A stretch of DNA of 64,000 bases from Malachius bipustulatus (Eukaryota; Arthropoda; Insecta; Coleoptera; Melyridae). The stretch spans positions 28,491,867-28,555,866 of the forward strand of contig OU342630.1 of assembly GCA_910589415.1 (NCBI GenBank), in the 5' to 3' direction. Shown here piece after piece: positions 9,420 through 22,343 of this stretch. How positions within the stretch are numbered: the first letter of the stretch is position 1; each line of letters starts with the position of its first letter. The position numbers and the translations under genes were made by a program. Below the pieces are notes generated by a model that saw nothing but the letters and a program-made list of their open reading frames with translations, had not been told where the DNA came from and ran no database searches.

Positions 9420-10056
9420 TATCAAGGGCGGAAAGAAGTTCATTTCGGCGAGTATGAAGTTATCGGGCCGAGCGGAGCGTAGCGGAGCGAGGATCGATTG
9501 AATACGAGCTTAAATGGACTTCGGGTCCGGCCTAGATATAGACGCTATTTTTAGCGCATCGCGTTAGAACACTGAATACTTTGGTTTGCTAGCTTGTTGG
9601 CGAATATATGGTGACGTACAAATTAATTCACTGTCAGTGTCATTGTCCTGTCTAGCGTTCATTTTGTTGCTTTATTGACGAAACCTTAGAAACTAGGAAC
9701 CCCTGTTAATCGTTATAATTAGATAGGTACCTACCTGTTATTATTATATTTCCAGCTCGTTTAGACTTGATTGAAATATGCGCGTATCGTGGTCTCGGTA
9801 GTTGTCAGCTGTGTGCTTGAATTTCGCTGCCGAGCTCTCACCTCCCGCGTAATCACTAACTGATAACAACTATCAGTAATTGTTATAGTTACTAAATCTG
9901 CCCGCCCTAGGGCCAGAAAAAACGTTCGTTGCGGGCTGAAATATTTTGTACGCTTGGAAGCGAGCCGCTATTGCATGTAGGGCTGCAATTTGCGTCATTC
10001 CGCAGGCTATTAAGCTACTGAAAAATCGTCTTTCAAAGGTGATGCGCTAAAAAAAA
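9420..10056. mobile_element. 637-bp insertion of unknown class in non-LTR element A
   Basis: The non-LTR coding sequence is interrupted between 9411 and 10065. ATATTCTA occurs at both edges (9412-9419 and 10057-10064), consistent with an 8-bp target duplication. The segment starts TATCAAGGGCGG and ends in a run of A. Its first 120 bp hold a hairpin (GGGCGGAAAGAAGTTCA against TGGACTTCGGGTCCGGCC). TTTTTAGCGCATC near 9550 recurs inverted at the right end. It could be a non-autonomous hAT- or Merlin-like element or a short retroposon. I see no coding potential. Confidence 0.5.
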
Positions 10057-10064
10057 ATATTCTA

Positions 10065-10345
10065 ACTTTATGTTAGAGATAATATCTTTTGTATACCATG
10101 GGGGATATCGAAAGTTCCTACGCGAGGGCGAACTTCGAAGTATATACTTATCAAATGAAGCGAATATAGTCCTATAGAAATCTTCCAGAGCCAATTCAGG
10201 ATCTAATATGTCAGTAACGGTAGTCCAATTTACAGCAGATATGTGATTATAAAGGGAAATATAATTTCCTCTTTTAAAATTGTACGAAGAATGTTTATTG
10301 TTGCCCGTAGACTCGTCAGACCTTCGCAACAAGACATCTCGCACC
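10065..10345 (-). pseudogene. Non-LTR retrotransposon A, linker between endonuclease and RT
   Basis: The clean minus-strand frame at 10344-10065 reads YNFKRGNYISLYNHISAV, a LEDFYRTIFASFDKYI block and a YPPWYTKDIISNIKLE block. This is the connector between the AP endonuclease and RT domains in Jockey/CR1-type elements. It runs into the 637-bp insertion at its C-terminal end. I find no endonuclease upstream of 10345, so the element is probably 5'-truncated there. Confidence 0.8.
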
Positions 10346-12165
10346 TGTACAAGAAGAGAAGAGAATTATGAAATTGATTAACTTTGAAAATGAATACCTC
10401 CTTCTGCCGTACTCTGTATTCTTCAATTCTGGGAGGAGTTTCATTTATTTTTCTTTGAGCAACTTCGTTTTAAGAAAAAATTTTCTTCTCCTTTTTTTTC
10501 AAACAAAATTATTCTGATTAACATCTAAATCTTTCTAGCTTATTGAGAAAATATGATTCAATAGGAAGAATCACAAATTTTATGGATCAAGAAAGTCAAC
10601 TTATTCCTAGAAGCAGAAATTCATAAGCAAAAACATTGCAAAAATAATAATGATTTTGTAAAAAAAAATTCTATATAAAACGTGTAAAATCTAATGCACT
10701 GAAATAAAAATGCAATGTAGTATAAATGGTCTCCAGTTGATTGGCTTGGCTAATATATTATTATTATCACGGAGTACTCACAGTTTAGATTATTTGATTC
10801 CCATAGATCAAGAATAGTGCAAATGAACTGACATGCGACGTGAGGTACGATGTCATCATAGGTGATGGCATCCATTACACCTAATACAAGAGAGACTATT
10901 TATAATAATAAGGTTTTTTGCATTAGACACAGCATTGGCGTTTCATTATTAAATAATAGTGGTAGGTTTTATCAAAGACAGTACTGTTCGAGTCTGGCCA
11001 TGTGTGGTATTCATTAGTCTTGCTTCATGCTGAAAAACCTTGTAAAAGAGAGCGACTCTTTTTATATTAACTAGATAAAACCTATGTTTGCACGCGTTAT
11101 TCTTGTCGGGATGTCATTACAAAGAACTCTTTGATACATGACCGCACACCGTTAATTAATTCGATGAGCGATTTTTTCCTTGTGCGATGTGCCCACTTAC
11201 GGAACTCTTTTGTGTGCATTTCAGCCGTGAACGGCATACAAGTGTCCCATCTAAGCATGATTTCCAACTAAACGATAAACAATTAACGAAATTTAAACTT
11301 TACATTTACATGGTAAAAGTTCTGTGTATGGAAAGATGTGGGAAAATTCGTAAAAATACTCATACATAGAGCTTGTCAAAATCTCACTTGGTGATTTCTT
11401 GTTCTTAGGTTATAGCGACAAAGTAGAAATATTCTTAACGCTGGCTTATACCAAATAATATCTGCTCATCTGAACTGGTGGGAAAATCCTTTCCTTATGG
11501 ATATGATTGCTTGTCGTCCAGCCGGTAAAGTACAAAATACACTAGAAGTTCAGAAAAATTAAGATCTAAGATTTTTCTTTATGGAATGTTAGTTGAAGTA
11601 TCATGCATATAAATTACAAAACAAACAAAAATTAGTATTCGGGGGGGTCGCTTCCCTTACCCCCCCCCCCAAACCTTGCGGAAAAAAATCTAATTTAGCT
11701 AAAAATGTTGCTTATTATAGAAAAGAACGCTTCACTAAGTTACTAAAGAAACATCCTATTTTGGAATTTGATTTTTTTTCGCGGTCTCTGTTTAAAATGA
11801 AATTTAGCGAAAACACATTTTTTGAAGTTTTATTAATATAGTGTATAAAAAATAGCAATACTACATGTATATCTTATACTTGGTTGTCACTTGATTTTTG
11901 CGATTTTCACTATTTGTGAGACCATAAAAAAAAAAATAACCAAGTTTTTTATTAAAAATTAGTGTCTTTTCTTTTAGTTCAAGGGAGTACCTACTTTGAT
12001 GTAGAAAAAGTTGGAAATAAAAATTTTAACATCCACAAAAATATCAGCATGTTGAAGTTTACCAAATTTTGGTAGAATTTTCAGTTTTACCTAAAATGTA
12101 GGTAAATTTTTTTATTTTCTATTGAATTTTTGAACTATAAATAATTATACACCCTAGAACTATAC
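10346..12165. other. No gene recognised
   Basis: AT-rich sequence. It contains a C run at 11660-11669 after a G run at 11641-11646. No open frame longer than about 80 codons has recognisable content. Confidence 0.5.
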
Positions 12166-12931
12166 AATGCAGGGTGAATCATAATATGTGCGCAGGACTT
12201 CAGGATCTGACAGCTCGTTCAAAAATATGAAAAAAATTCCTTTTAACATGGGTCCGCAAAAGAAGCATTTTCGAGATAAGGGTGTCAAAAAAATAAAATA
12301 TTTTCTGTTTTGCGACGATTTCTCAGGAACCCTTTCAAATATAAAACTAAATTTTTGTACACGCATCTTATCATTAATATTATTTACTTTTTGAGTTCTG
12401 ATTGAATTTATTTCGTACGGCACTGGCGGAGATTTTGGGGTTGCTTGAAATTTTGTTGACCCTAATTTCAACGACACTGCAAAAATTGACGTTGTGGGAG
12501 CACATTTTATGTCAATGTTTTCTACATAAAAAAGGTGCTCTTGGCCAAAAACTCTAACGTGAACTGTTTTAAAGAAAAACCAGTATTTTATGATGAAAAA
12601 CATAAAAGTTGCAACATGTTTTGTTGTGAACAAAAACATCACTTGTTTTTGATTTTTTTTATGACTTATTTTACTACCACCATTTTTTTTTATTTGCCTC
12701 GCCTAACGTAGATAATATTAATGACAAGATGTATACAAAATCTGGATTCTGTATCTCAAATAGTTCCTAAGATATCGTAAAAAAACTGAAAGTAATTCAT
12801 TTTTTCGACACCCTGTATCTCGAAAACGGTTCGTTTACGGACCCATGTTGATGAGAACTTTTTTTCGTATTTTTGAACGAAGCTGTCACATCCTGAAATC
12901 CTACGTACATATTATGAATCACCCTGTATAT
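12166..12931. mobile_element. Foldback element FB1
   Basis: The ends are inverted copies. The left side reads CAGGGTGAATCATAATATG (from 12170) and the right side ends with its complement (CATATTATGAATCACCCTG, with small differences). The arms also share 'cttcaggat..gacagct.cgttcaaaaata' and 'tgggtccg'. The terminal CAGGGTG/CACCCTG next to TA matches a family found many times in the window. A 160-codon frame inside has no recognisable domain. Confidence 0.75.
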
Positions 12932-13448
12932 TACAAAAAAATATATTTTGATTTAAATCATAATTTTTGGGTTTCTTTATGCGTTTTACGAAAAAAAAAC
13001 GACCAAAAATGTTGGCTTTCAACATGCTAGTAATTTTGTGATGTACAAATAGGTATTATAGATACCTACATTATTTTTAACCTGCTTAAACTAAAAATAT
13101 ATTTATAACTCGACATCAATGCTCGTTATTATTTATGGGCCTGTTAATAGTAAAAATCATAAAAAATCAAGCAACAATAATTACATAATTATATTATTGT
13201 TATTTTTTATATTCAATGAATATTCAGAACTATTAAAAATAGCAACAAAATGCATTATATTGTATTTCTTTTAATTCCCTTTTAGATTTCTCTTTCTAGC
13301 GTATAATGGTTTTCGAGCATATCCATTTTTTCGACAAGCCACAAAAAAAATTTTAATTAAAACACATTCGCGGCAATAACAATTTAGGTATTTATTATTT
13401 TTACATTTATCTAAATTTCGATTACAATATCACCAATCACGAATTACC
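12932..13448. other. No gene recognised
   Basis: Very AT-rich spacer between two foldback elements, with short A and T runs. No coding signal. Confidence 0.5.
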
Positions 13449-13954
13449 CACCAATATTATTGCAAAGAAAAATGTACGCCACTGACTTTTTTAAGATTTT
13501 GATATTTTTTCAGATCATGCAACTAATAATACAACTTTTTGGTCTCTCGAGTTTTTCGTATCTTGATTGGTTTTCGAAATAAAAAATAGGGTCCACTTAA
13601 TTTCATATCTCTGGACCAACCAAGAAATAAACATGGGGAAAAAATTAAAAAATAAAATTCGTTAGTTTATATGTTAAGAAATGTACTTAATTTGGTGTTT
13701 ACTTGTTGTTGCTGTTTCATTTTATTGTTAAAAAAATACAAAAAAATATTATTTCCTAAATAAACTTTTCCCCACGTGTTTCTTGTGTGGTCCAGGGATT
13801 TACTAAACTCAATTTTTATATTTCCAAAACTGAATAAGATACCAAAAAAACTCAAGAAACAAAAAAGTTGTAATATTAGTCGGATAACCTGAAAAAAATA
13901 TCAACATTTCAAAAAAGCCAGTGGCGTACATTTTTCTTTCCAATAATATTGGTG
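13449..13954. mobile_element. Foldback element FB2
   Basis: Long imperfect palindrome. The left end CACCAATATTATTG...AAATGTACGCCACTG returns inverted as CAGTGGCGTACATTTTT...AATAATATTGGTG at 13919-13954. Inner arms (GTCCA/TGGTCCAG, CTCGAGTTTTT/CTCAAGAAAC) also pair. It lacks the CAGGGTG terminus and belongs to a different family from FB1. Confidence 0.7.
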
Positions 13955-13964
13955 AGGGTGTCCC

Positions 13965-14249
13965 CCTGGACACCACTGGACTTAATAATTTTAACCTACA
14001 TGGGGTTAAGGGGGGTCCTTATTACCACAAATAACACTGTCAAATTTGAAAAATATCGGCATTAATGAAAAAGTTATTGCAAAAATTAGATTTTCAACCC
14101 TTAATTTTAAAGGGTACTATCACCAGGGGTACGAGACACCCCTGGAAAGGTCTCGTAAGAATAAACGTTACAGCTATTTTTTTATTCATTTTTACTAAAT
14201 TTACTCAAATCCGTGAGATTTCCCACGTATTATGGGGCACCCTGTATAC
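13965..14249. repeat. Truncated CAGGGTG-type foldback arm
   Basis: It ends in GGGGCACCCTGTATA at 14235-14246, the right terminus of the common foldback family, but no matching left arm is visible. Short palindromes (ACCAGGGGTACGAGACACCCCTGG) lie inside. Probably half of an element. Confidence 0.45.
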
Positions 14250-16600
14250 TGCGGCCGCGTCATTCTTCAACGTCCTCCGAGATTGCCTCGTTTCGGCCGC
14301 AACCGACCTTGGCGGAAATCTATATGCGGTTCTATACATGAGCCTGAAATAGGGTTGTACGAGGTTTAAAGAACTGAACCTGATACGGATGAGCATCTGC
14401 GGCTCGACGTATATTTCTGCCCGGTCTTGTTGTGTAGGTGGGATCAAGCTCGCCACGTCTTTTGAACACTTCCCATAAAAATATCGGTAAAACAGATTTA
14501 GGTCAGCAATTTATTTTTCATCGATGTTCGAGAGTGTCTAAATTTTTTGTCAAATCTAGGTCTCCATTCAAGTGGATGGCTCTTCTCTGAATGGAGACGA
14601 GTAATTTCAGCTTATGTTTAGGAGCTGAGCTCCAAACATGTGAGAAGTACTACAAGGATGGTCGCATTTTAGCCTTTTGTATAAGAGGAGAAGCTGTTGT
14701 TGTGGATAAATTATGTATACGAAAAGAGGGAGGGGTTATTGTTATTTTCATATTAGTTATGAAAGAATTTTTGAGTTGGATATTTGATTTATGACTCACC
14801 AGCACCACCGATTTGAACTTTTATCGCTGTAAGCCTTCCAGTCTTCAGCAATACGTAGATAATTTAGTCTTCTTAGGATAAAACTTATAATAGTCAACGG
14901 GATACACAACATGTTAAAAACTGTAAGTTTATTCTAGTGAATAACATTTTATTGCAGAACTACTACAAATTGAAATGGGACATAAATCAAAGCAATTTCT
15001 AATCTCACATTCACAAAAACCTATCTCTTCCACTTTCTTAAAGAATTTGATATTTTTCCTTAGTTAATATTAATAGTTAATGATTTAAAAATAGTCTTAC
15101 AATGTTCCTAACATAGAATTTAAGGAATTGGAAAAGTTTCCTTTCAATGAGGCGCGTTTAATTGGCGAGCATCTCTCTCTTCAAGAGTAGTTTATTTAGT
15201 CTAAGTGGTGCCTTGCTAATAGCCTATCTGGTATATAAGCCTCATAATCATAAGAATCTTAATAAAGATAGGTAAAAAGCAAATTACACGTATAATACGT
15301 ACGAAAGTATACCCAATGGGACCGATAAGCAAAAAGCTTCGCAGTATTCTCGTAAGCTATAGGGGTAATATCTGAACCGTATTTATCCCATGATTTACTA
15401 TTATAGTCATTAATGAACGATTTTGCCTTGTAAGCACCTAACTGCGATGGCAGCCGGTGAGGTTTCGTGACATTTGCGAGCGATATTATTTATTGCTCAT
15501 TTCTTTATGACTACGTTATTGAGAATAGGTACCTCGGATAAGGTATTGTTTGCATTTTTATATACCGATTTCAGACGAGAGAGCGAGCAATCGAGGAGCA
15601 TCCGTGCCAGGAACGATCCATTGTAATCTAAACGATCGCAAAAACGTGTCGGTAATCAGATTTTTCACCTGAACGGGACTGTAAATTTTAGTTCAAGATT
15701 ACGACGCATAATTGCAGCAATACGTATAATTTATGACGCTTTCTATTTGCATTTGTTTATTATTTTAAATGAGTCTCGCCAGCAAGGTGGTCATAGTTGT
15801 TTCTTTGCTTATCGATCGGCGAAGAATGTTTAGGAATACTCTTTTCTGTACTAACTAGGTACCAATTTGTTAATTAGTGCTCACTAAAAAATCCGTAATT
15901 TCATATGCTTATATGCACTTCTTATGCATATGCATGCAAGTTCCAAGCAGGGAATTCAAAATCAAACAATATTTGTACCTTAAATTTATTACCATACTTC
16001 AACCCATGGATTTCTTCAGGAGATTTTCATCTTTCTCTAGTTCCTACCACTTATGGAATAATAATTGAATCTGTTGCGTCCAGCTTCTCATTTTTCACTT
16101 TCATTTTTAATCCTGTCCTTTTCCGTGCCCTTCCTTGTGTGAACTTTTGCAATGGTGTTTTACTGGTAATCTACCCACAACTGCAAAGTTGGATTAAACA
16201 ACCCACGACAAGGACAGTTGCAGGACCTTTCGTCTTTAGCAGGAAGAAAGACAGGATCAACGCAGAAATGATTCGCAATTTGTCCTTGATAGGATACGCA
16301 CAGTTTTGGACTCCGTCCCGACCATACCGGGAGTGTCTACATTTTACGTGGCTTTTCCGCGTCTCCGCAATTGTTCCTAGGTATATACCTACGCATTTAT
16401 AATATCCGCAATTAATCGGCAGTTTAACGCAAAGACAATTAATAATGAATACGTGCATCACCGCATCCACTGAGCTATCAAGAAGTTCAAGAAATTCGAC
16501 AAGCAGAGCAACTTACTTCAAAACGTAAGTCACACGCTTTCCTTTATTACTCCGCATTTACTAATTTATCTAATTATTCATTTGGTCATCAGACCCATAT
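14250..16600. other. No gene recognised
   Basis: Mixed sequence. It includes a CG-richer patch at 14250-14450 with GCGGCCG and CGGCCGC inverted. The longest plus-strand frame (15905-16402, 165 codons) has no recognisable domain, and its composition resembles translated noncoding DNA. Confidence 0.45.
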
Positions 16601-16617
16601 TCTCACTGCCGCATTTT

Positions 16618-16618
<1 letters not shown>

Positions 16619-16694
<76 letters not shown>
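16619..16694. repeat. (AAT)n microsatellite, tail of non-LTR element B
   Basis: About 25 uninterrupted TAA/AAT units. They directly follow the 3' end (minus orientation, ...GGGAATAAAGATTATT) of the non-LTR element, so they are probably its tail extended by slippage. The 119-codon frame over it is a poly-isoleucine artefact. Confidence 0.9.
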
Positions 16695-16929
16695 CTTTAT
16701 TCCCAACAGGTATTTATACACCCAATTACAGGAAATAACAAATTGAAATATAAACAACAGTAAAAAATCGACAATAACAACAAGGTCGTTGCAATTCACT
16801 ACATTGTCCACACATGTTGATATGAAGCGTGAGTACAATTGTATATACACCAGTTTATCAAAACAATAAGAGGAAAAAAAAAACAGTCGTAAACATAGCA
16901 ACAACGAACTCGGGACCACACTTACAAGG

Positions 16930-18741
16930 TCATACATGAAGTCTCGACATAGTAGCTACCACCGTGTCAAGACTATCAGAGTTTAGGTCACAAAGCTGTG
17001 ACAAGTTGTTGTCATATTTGCACATAAGAAACACTGGAGACCTAATAAGTACATTAGAGCTCGAACGTGGACAGTAAAATATTGCGTTATTCCTGGAGTT
17101 GACTTGTGGAACCAAAAACGAGACATTGTCCAACAGAGATGGGCAGTCTATCAAGTTATGCATAAGATTGAATAGAAATCTTACAATAATGATAATTCGT
17201 CTCAACTCCAGGGAACATACAAACATACTTCAAACCTCGTTAAAAGCATGTCGTGATCAAAACCCCTATCAGGGTAGACACCATCCATTACAAATGACAA
17301 GAATTTCAGGAATCTTCTCTGTATTTGTTCAAGGTTGTTAATATACACTCCGTAAATGGGATACCACACCAGGCATCCATATTCCAGCCTAGCCCTAATC
17401 AGAGTCTTAAACAAAGTAATAAGGATATTGGCATCTTTAAACTCCCGACAGTGGCGATATATGTATCCATAGATCCTGTACGCTCCAGAAATTGTGGTAC
17501 ACACATGCTCACCGAAGTGTAGGCGTCTATCAAATACTATGCCCAGATCCCTTATACTCTCCAGCCTATTCAGTATGATATTATTTACGGAGTAGTCATG
17601 TTTGATATATAACTTCTTTCTTGTAAAGGAAACAACATTACACTTCGAGACATTGAGAGATAGTCTGTTACTAGCACACCATCGACTCACGGAGTCAATG
17701 TTTTCTTGCAAGGTTACACAATCATTGATGGACTTAATGGAGGTAAACAACTTGAGGTCGTCGGCATACAACAATTTATTGCAGGTGATCACTTTTTCAA
17801 TGTCGTTAATAAAAAGTAGGAATAAGAGGGGTCCAAGTTTGGACCCTTGAGGGACACCAGAGGTGGGTACAAAAGTATCTGACATATAGTTATTGTATTT
17901 TACAAACTGTCGCCGATCAGTTAGATATTATGATCTAAATAGTTTAACCAGATCGTCAGAGAACCCAAACGAGTGCAATTTATTTAGAAGAATAAAGTGA
18001 TCGATTTGGTCAAAGGCCTTCTGAAAGTCTGTGTATACCACATCGACCTGACCTTTGCCGTCGATCACTTCGGCTGTATACTGACTAAAAGAGGCCAGGT
18101 TCGTGATTGTAGAGCGCTTTTCGACAAATCCATGCTGGTTCGGCGACAAGTAATTAGTAACAAAGGATACAGTATAGATGTGCCGATACAGTATAGATTC
18201 AAAAACTTTGGAGAAGTTACAGCATAGTGAGGTAGGTCTATAGTTGTACACCGAAGATTTATCTCCCTTTTTGTGGATAGGCGTAATGCTAGACTGCTTC
18301 CAAATCTCTGGAAATATTGATGATTTTATTGCTAGATTGAATAAAGTTTTCAGCGGCTTCACTAGTAAACAAGCGCAGTCCTTCAACAGAAAACTGGGGA
18401 TCATGTCGACGCCACAAGTGAGAGAATTTTTGCACTGTTTTAGGGCAGTTAGAATCTCATCCTCAGATACACAACCAATGGAGAAAGTCTGATTATTAGT
18501 ATAACTATGGAAAGATGGTGTGCCAGCAAGCGACACATCAGAATGAATGTAAACACCACGAAAGAAATCACCGAAAGCATTAACAATCTCCTGGGGGTTA
18601 CGCATCTCAGCATTATTGTATTTTACAAGTCCCGGTATTCTAGTATTACCCTTTTTTTTTTGTTAACGTATGACCAGAATTTTCTTGCGTCCCTTGAAAT
18701 AGAACCCTGAACATCCCTGATATACGCCTTGTGATTTTCTT
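16930..18741 (-). pseudogene. Reverse transcriptase of non-LTR element B
   Basis: From the N-terminal side: the linker (FWSYVNKKKG), a NPQEIVNAFGDFF block, WKQSSITPIHKKGDKS and YNYRPTSL (RT blocks), and QHGFVEKRSTITNLASF. Motif A is VVYTDFQKAFDQIDH, motif B SGVPQGSKLGPLLF followed by LFINDI, and motif C LLYADDLKLF, both aspartates present. Then follow the thumb (LNVSKCNVVSF, LGIVFDRRLHF) and a C-terminal tail. Lesions are few: one in-frame TAA near 17928 between LFRS and YLTDRRQF, and a frameshift near 17215. The tail frame 17226-16930 ends naturally at TAG near 16930. Everything else reads through. Confidence 0.92.
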
Positions 18742-18742
18742 A

Positions 18743-20442
18743 ATTAAACGCAACAGAATCACTCTATAACTTTGCAATAAATAAATAAATATCGTATAAA
18801 TACATAATTCAGCAATCAGAAATTATAGTGTGTCAAATTACAAATATGATCATTAGGAATTCAACATTTTAAAGGACGAATAAAGAATGTGCGTCAGCTC
18901 AGTGGCACAGTTCTTGAACCTTCACTTCGTCGGAACCGAAAGCTTTGTTTGGCTCAAGAATCATGAGAACGCCATTTCTGATATTATTCGGAGTATATTG
19001 AGCTTCAACCGGAGGATAATTTGGTGCTTTTTTCCCTGGCAATCGACAAGTCTTAGATTATGATCTTCCTTTAGCCACTTCTTCTTTGCCACTTATTGGT
19101 CCCAATTTCGAAGTCAATTCCCAATCTGAGACAACCAATGTACCAATATGAACACTCATTTTATGACAAATCATATTATGAAGAATGGGTGGGTACTCTG
19201 TCGAAAATTTTGAGCACTGCATTCAAAGGTACATGATAGCACACTCTATACACAGGTTTAAGAGAAAAAAATCTGATCGATCCTACACCAATTGCCTACT
19301 TGAATAGCGAAAGGGTGACTAGGGTCTTCGGAAACTTATGAAACTGGAGCTTATAGGAATGGTTCTAACTTTCGGCTATTCCCAATCCATTTAAAAAGTA
19401 ATTTCCACTGATACCTGAATAGTTATGAGAAAAGGAAGGGGGCACTTTCAGCCCCTTTATAGTTTTTTTTGTTAATAAATAGTAGCATCAAACATATTTA
19501 TGGCTTGTATTATTTTGTACACGATATTTCAGATCAGTTGTTTTTAAATAGACCATAGACGCCCACTATGATGGTTGCTATTTATGTGAGGTGTATGAGG
19601 CGGAAAGGAAACCGTTACCATCAAATTCTCCCTACAAAAATTGGTTGCTTGATGTTATATGTGTTCCTCATTGTTACCTATAAGCAGAAGTATCTAAAGT
19701 TCCTTTGCACATTGCATGTGATTCTTAATTCACCAGTGATACAATCATTGTGACTTCCCATAATATTAGAAGTTGAAGCACCACTGAGATTTTCATCGGG
19801 GCTGCAAATCCTGATGGGAAAATGTAAATTGGTGGGAGGGCTATTCCAGCTGCACTAATAAAAATAATATAGTCCAATAAAGTCTAAAAAGTCATACGTA
19901 TCGATTAAGAATACACATCCTTTTGATAGTTCGATTTATTTTGTTTCATGTACGTGTTTTTATAGTAACCGTCCAGTTTGTCTAAACACTCCATCCCGCA
20001 TAAATAAGTATACGTCAACATTGGTTTTGAATGAGAATTAAATGCACAACACAGAGGATAGAATGTCATTACGTGTATAAATTTTATGTAGTTGTCAGTG
20101 GCTCTCAAACTGACGTAAGCGGCTCAATTCGTTGTTTGAATGATTCCTTCAATAATTTACGCTTGTTCACAACTTGACATTTAACTGTTTGATATTTTCT
20201 GGTGAAATTGAAAATATTAATTCGGACGGTTTGTAATACGTCACATCTGACTTTTTAAAGTTAATCCTACTATACCAACAAATGTGGAGCACACCACTGA
20301 CTTGTTTTTGGTGTATTTTTTAATAAAAAAGTACACTATTTAGGACAACACTTTCCGAAAATCACCCAAACTCATCAAATGTCCACCGATCCTGACCCCC
20401 AGATCACGGAAAAGTGGTTTTCCAAAATTCACCTGCCCACGA
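18743..20442. other. No gene recognised
   Basis: AT-rich unique sequence. Short frames (61-67 codons) have no recognisable content. Confidence 0.45.
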
Positions 20443-21443
20443 TATACAGGGTGGTTAACAATTTGATGCTCACCATTGGGATCTCGGAAGCGGTAAAAGA
20501 TACAGGGTGGGTTAAATTAGAGAAAGCTGGACAATTATATGCTTTTTAAGAATCTGTAAGAAAATTTATGGAAACTCCAGGCGTTACTGAAATATCATGA
20601 AAAAACTTAAAAATTAAGATTTCTTATTTCAATCATATCATTTTTATTATCGAAAAGAAATTAAAATATTTTGGTAGGTTTACATAAGTCATCAAAAGCT
20701 ATCATCTGTCATTTTCAAAATTTTCAAGCACTACTAGATCGCAGAGTTTTCATAGTCAACTTTTATTTTTCTTATGGCCGCCATATTGTTTTTTCGTGTA
20801 ATTCGCTATTAAAAAAATCAAGGAAACAAATAATCTATTGCATTCAAAAAAAAAAAAATCTTAAAAATTTTTTTTCTTCTTTTGTGGAAAAAAATAACCT
20901 TTGTTTAACCGAATGTCATAAAAAACCTATAAGGCAGGCAATGTCAAGTCGCGACGTCATATTGACGTTATTCGGTGAAATCATTTTCTTTTTTTTTAAT
21001 AAATAATAAAATTTTTAAGAATTTTTTTTTGAATTTTTTTTTTTAATTTGATAGATTGTTTCCTTGATTTTTTTAATAGCAAATGAAACGAAAAAATAAT
21101 ATGGCGGCCATAAGAAAAACAAAAGTTGACCATGAAAACTAAGCGATCTAGTAGTCCTTGAAAATTTTGGACATGCCAGATGATAGCTTTTGATGAGTTA
21201 TGTAAACCTACAAAAATATTTTAATTTCTTTTCGATAATAAAAAAGATATGATTGAAATAGAAATCTCCATTTTTAGGTTTTTTTCAGGATATTTCAGCA
21301 ACGCCTGAAGTTTCCATAAATTTTCTTTCAGATTCTCAATAAGCATAAAATTGTGCAGCTTTTCTCTAATTTAACCCACCCTGTATCTTTTACCGTTTCC
21401 GAGATCCCAATGGTGAGCATCGAATTGATAACCAGCCTGTATA
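20443..21443. mobile_element. Foldback element FB3
   Basis: About 1 kb with long inverted arms. The left arm reads TACAGGGTGGTTAACAATTTGATGCTCACCATTGGGATCTCGGAA in sense, and the right arm repeats it inverted (TTCCGAGATCCCAATGGTGAGCATCGAATTG...) up to CCTGTATA at 21443. Inner arms share GATCGCAGAGTTTTCATAG and TATGGCCGCCATAT with their inverted partners. A relative lies at 43733-44416. Confidence 0.85.
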
Positions 21444-22343
21444 ATACCGGGTGATCCATCTTAATCTATTTTCCGAATTATTGGGAAGGGGTAACATTCT
21501 CCGAACAAAAGCTTGGAACAAAAGTTGTTTGGTTTTGAGGGGGGGCATCGTTTGCAGACAAGAACCACCCCCCCATCCCTACCCCCTGCATAGGGGTGGG
21601 GGTGACTTTGACGATTTAAATAGGAACCCCCTTTTTTATTGAGGGTTCTGATTCAGCGTAGAGAAAAACAATTTTTTGTATGAAATTTTTTTCCAGTTTC
21701 AGAAAACCATTTTTGTCTCCCACGTTTGGGGGATGACCCGCAATAAAAAACGGGAGTTAAGCCGTTTCAAAATAGCGGCCATTTTAATTTTCTGAAAAGG
21801 GACTATTTTTTGAACCCCCGCATAATCTAGATAGAAAAAAAAGTTTTATATCAAATTCACAAGATTGGAAATAAATAATTTAAAATTTAAGTTAATGTAA
21901 TAAAATTTTCATTTCTTATATTAATAAGCCAGTGGCGTGGGTAGGAAAGAAAGTAAAAATTGCTACATTTCTATAACCGTTTATGAGCACATTTTTGAAG
22001 CAATCAAACTGGAACTTTCATAGTCGACAGCTATAATAATACTAACCTTTAATCTTCAGAAATTTCAAGAAGCAACTAAGAATAACGACGAAGATATTCA
22101 AATTCTTTCAGATGTTTATGTGCATGTCTTCAAAATTTCAAATTCTCGGTTTTCAAAACTACCCTGTAGATTTTTTCGCATTTATTAAACGTAGTGTAAA
22201 AAATACCATTTTAAGGTAAAGTTAACCTGGCGGGCGTAGAAAAAAAGGGCAAAATTTTTAAATTCCGCCATATTTTTTTTGTTTTGTTAAATCTAAAAAT
22301 CCATTCTATGGCACGTTTTCAAACGAAATGAAATGATATTTTC
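21444..22343. other. Half foldback element and AT-rich spacer
   Basis: It begins with ACCGGGTGATCCATCTTAATC, another terminus-like sequence. Two complementary G/C runs (GAGGGGGGGCATCG and CCACCCCCCCATCC) lie at 21538-21577, and 21577-21605 forms a short palindrome around GCATAGGGGTGGG. No matching far arm and no coding sequence is visible. Confidence 0.4.

Larger units (their letters stand above)
16619..18742 (-). mobile_element. Non-LTR retrotransposon B, 5'-truncated
   Basis: A LINE-type element on the minus strand with RT, C-terminal domain, an AATAAAG-like 3' end and a trinucleotide tail. The 5' part (AP endonuclease) is missing, and recognisable sequence stops near 18742. Its RT C-terminus (RRFLKFLSF.MDGVYP) is closely related to non-LTR element A at 371-913, so both belong to one family. 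It is the best-preserved non-LTR copy in the window. Confidence 0.88.

Noticed and set aside
12160..12642. 160-codon minus-strand frame
   Set aside because: Runs through the arm of foldback element FB1 and has no recognisable motif.
15905..16402. 165-codon plus-strand frame
   Set aside because: No domain, odd composition and no splice or promoter context. Length alone is not enough in this much sequence.
16578..16937. 119-codon minus frame with a long isoleucine run
   Set aside because: Translation of the (AAT)n tail of non-LTR element B.
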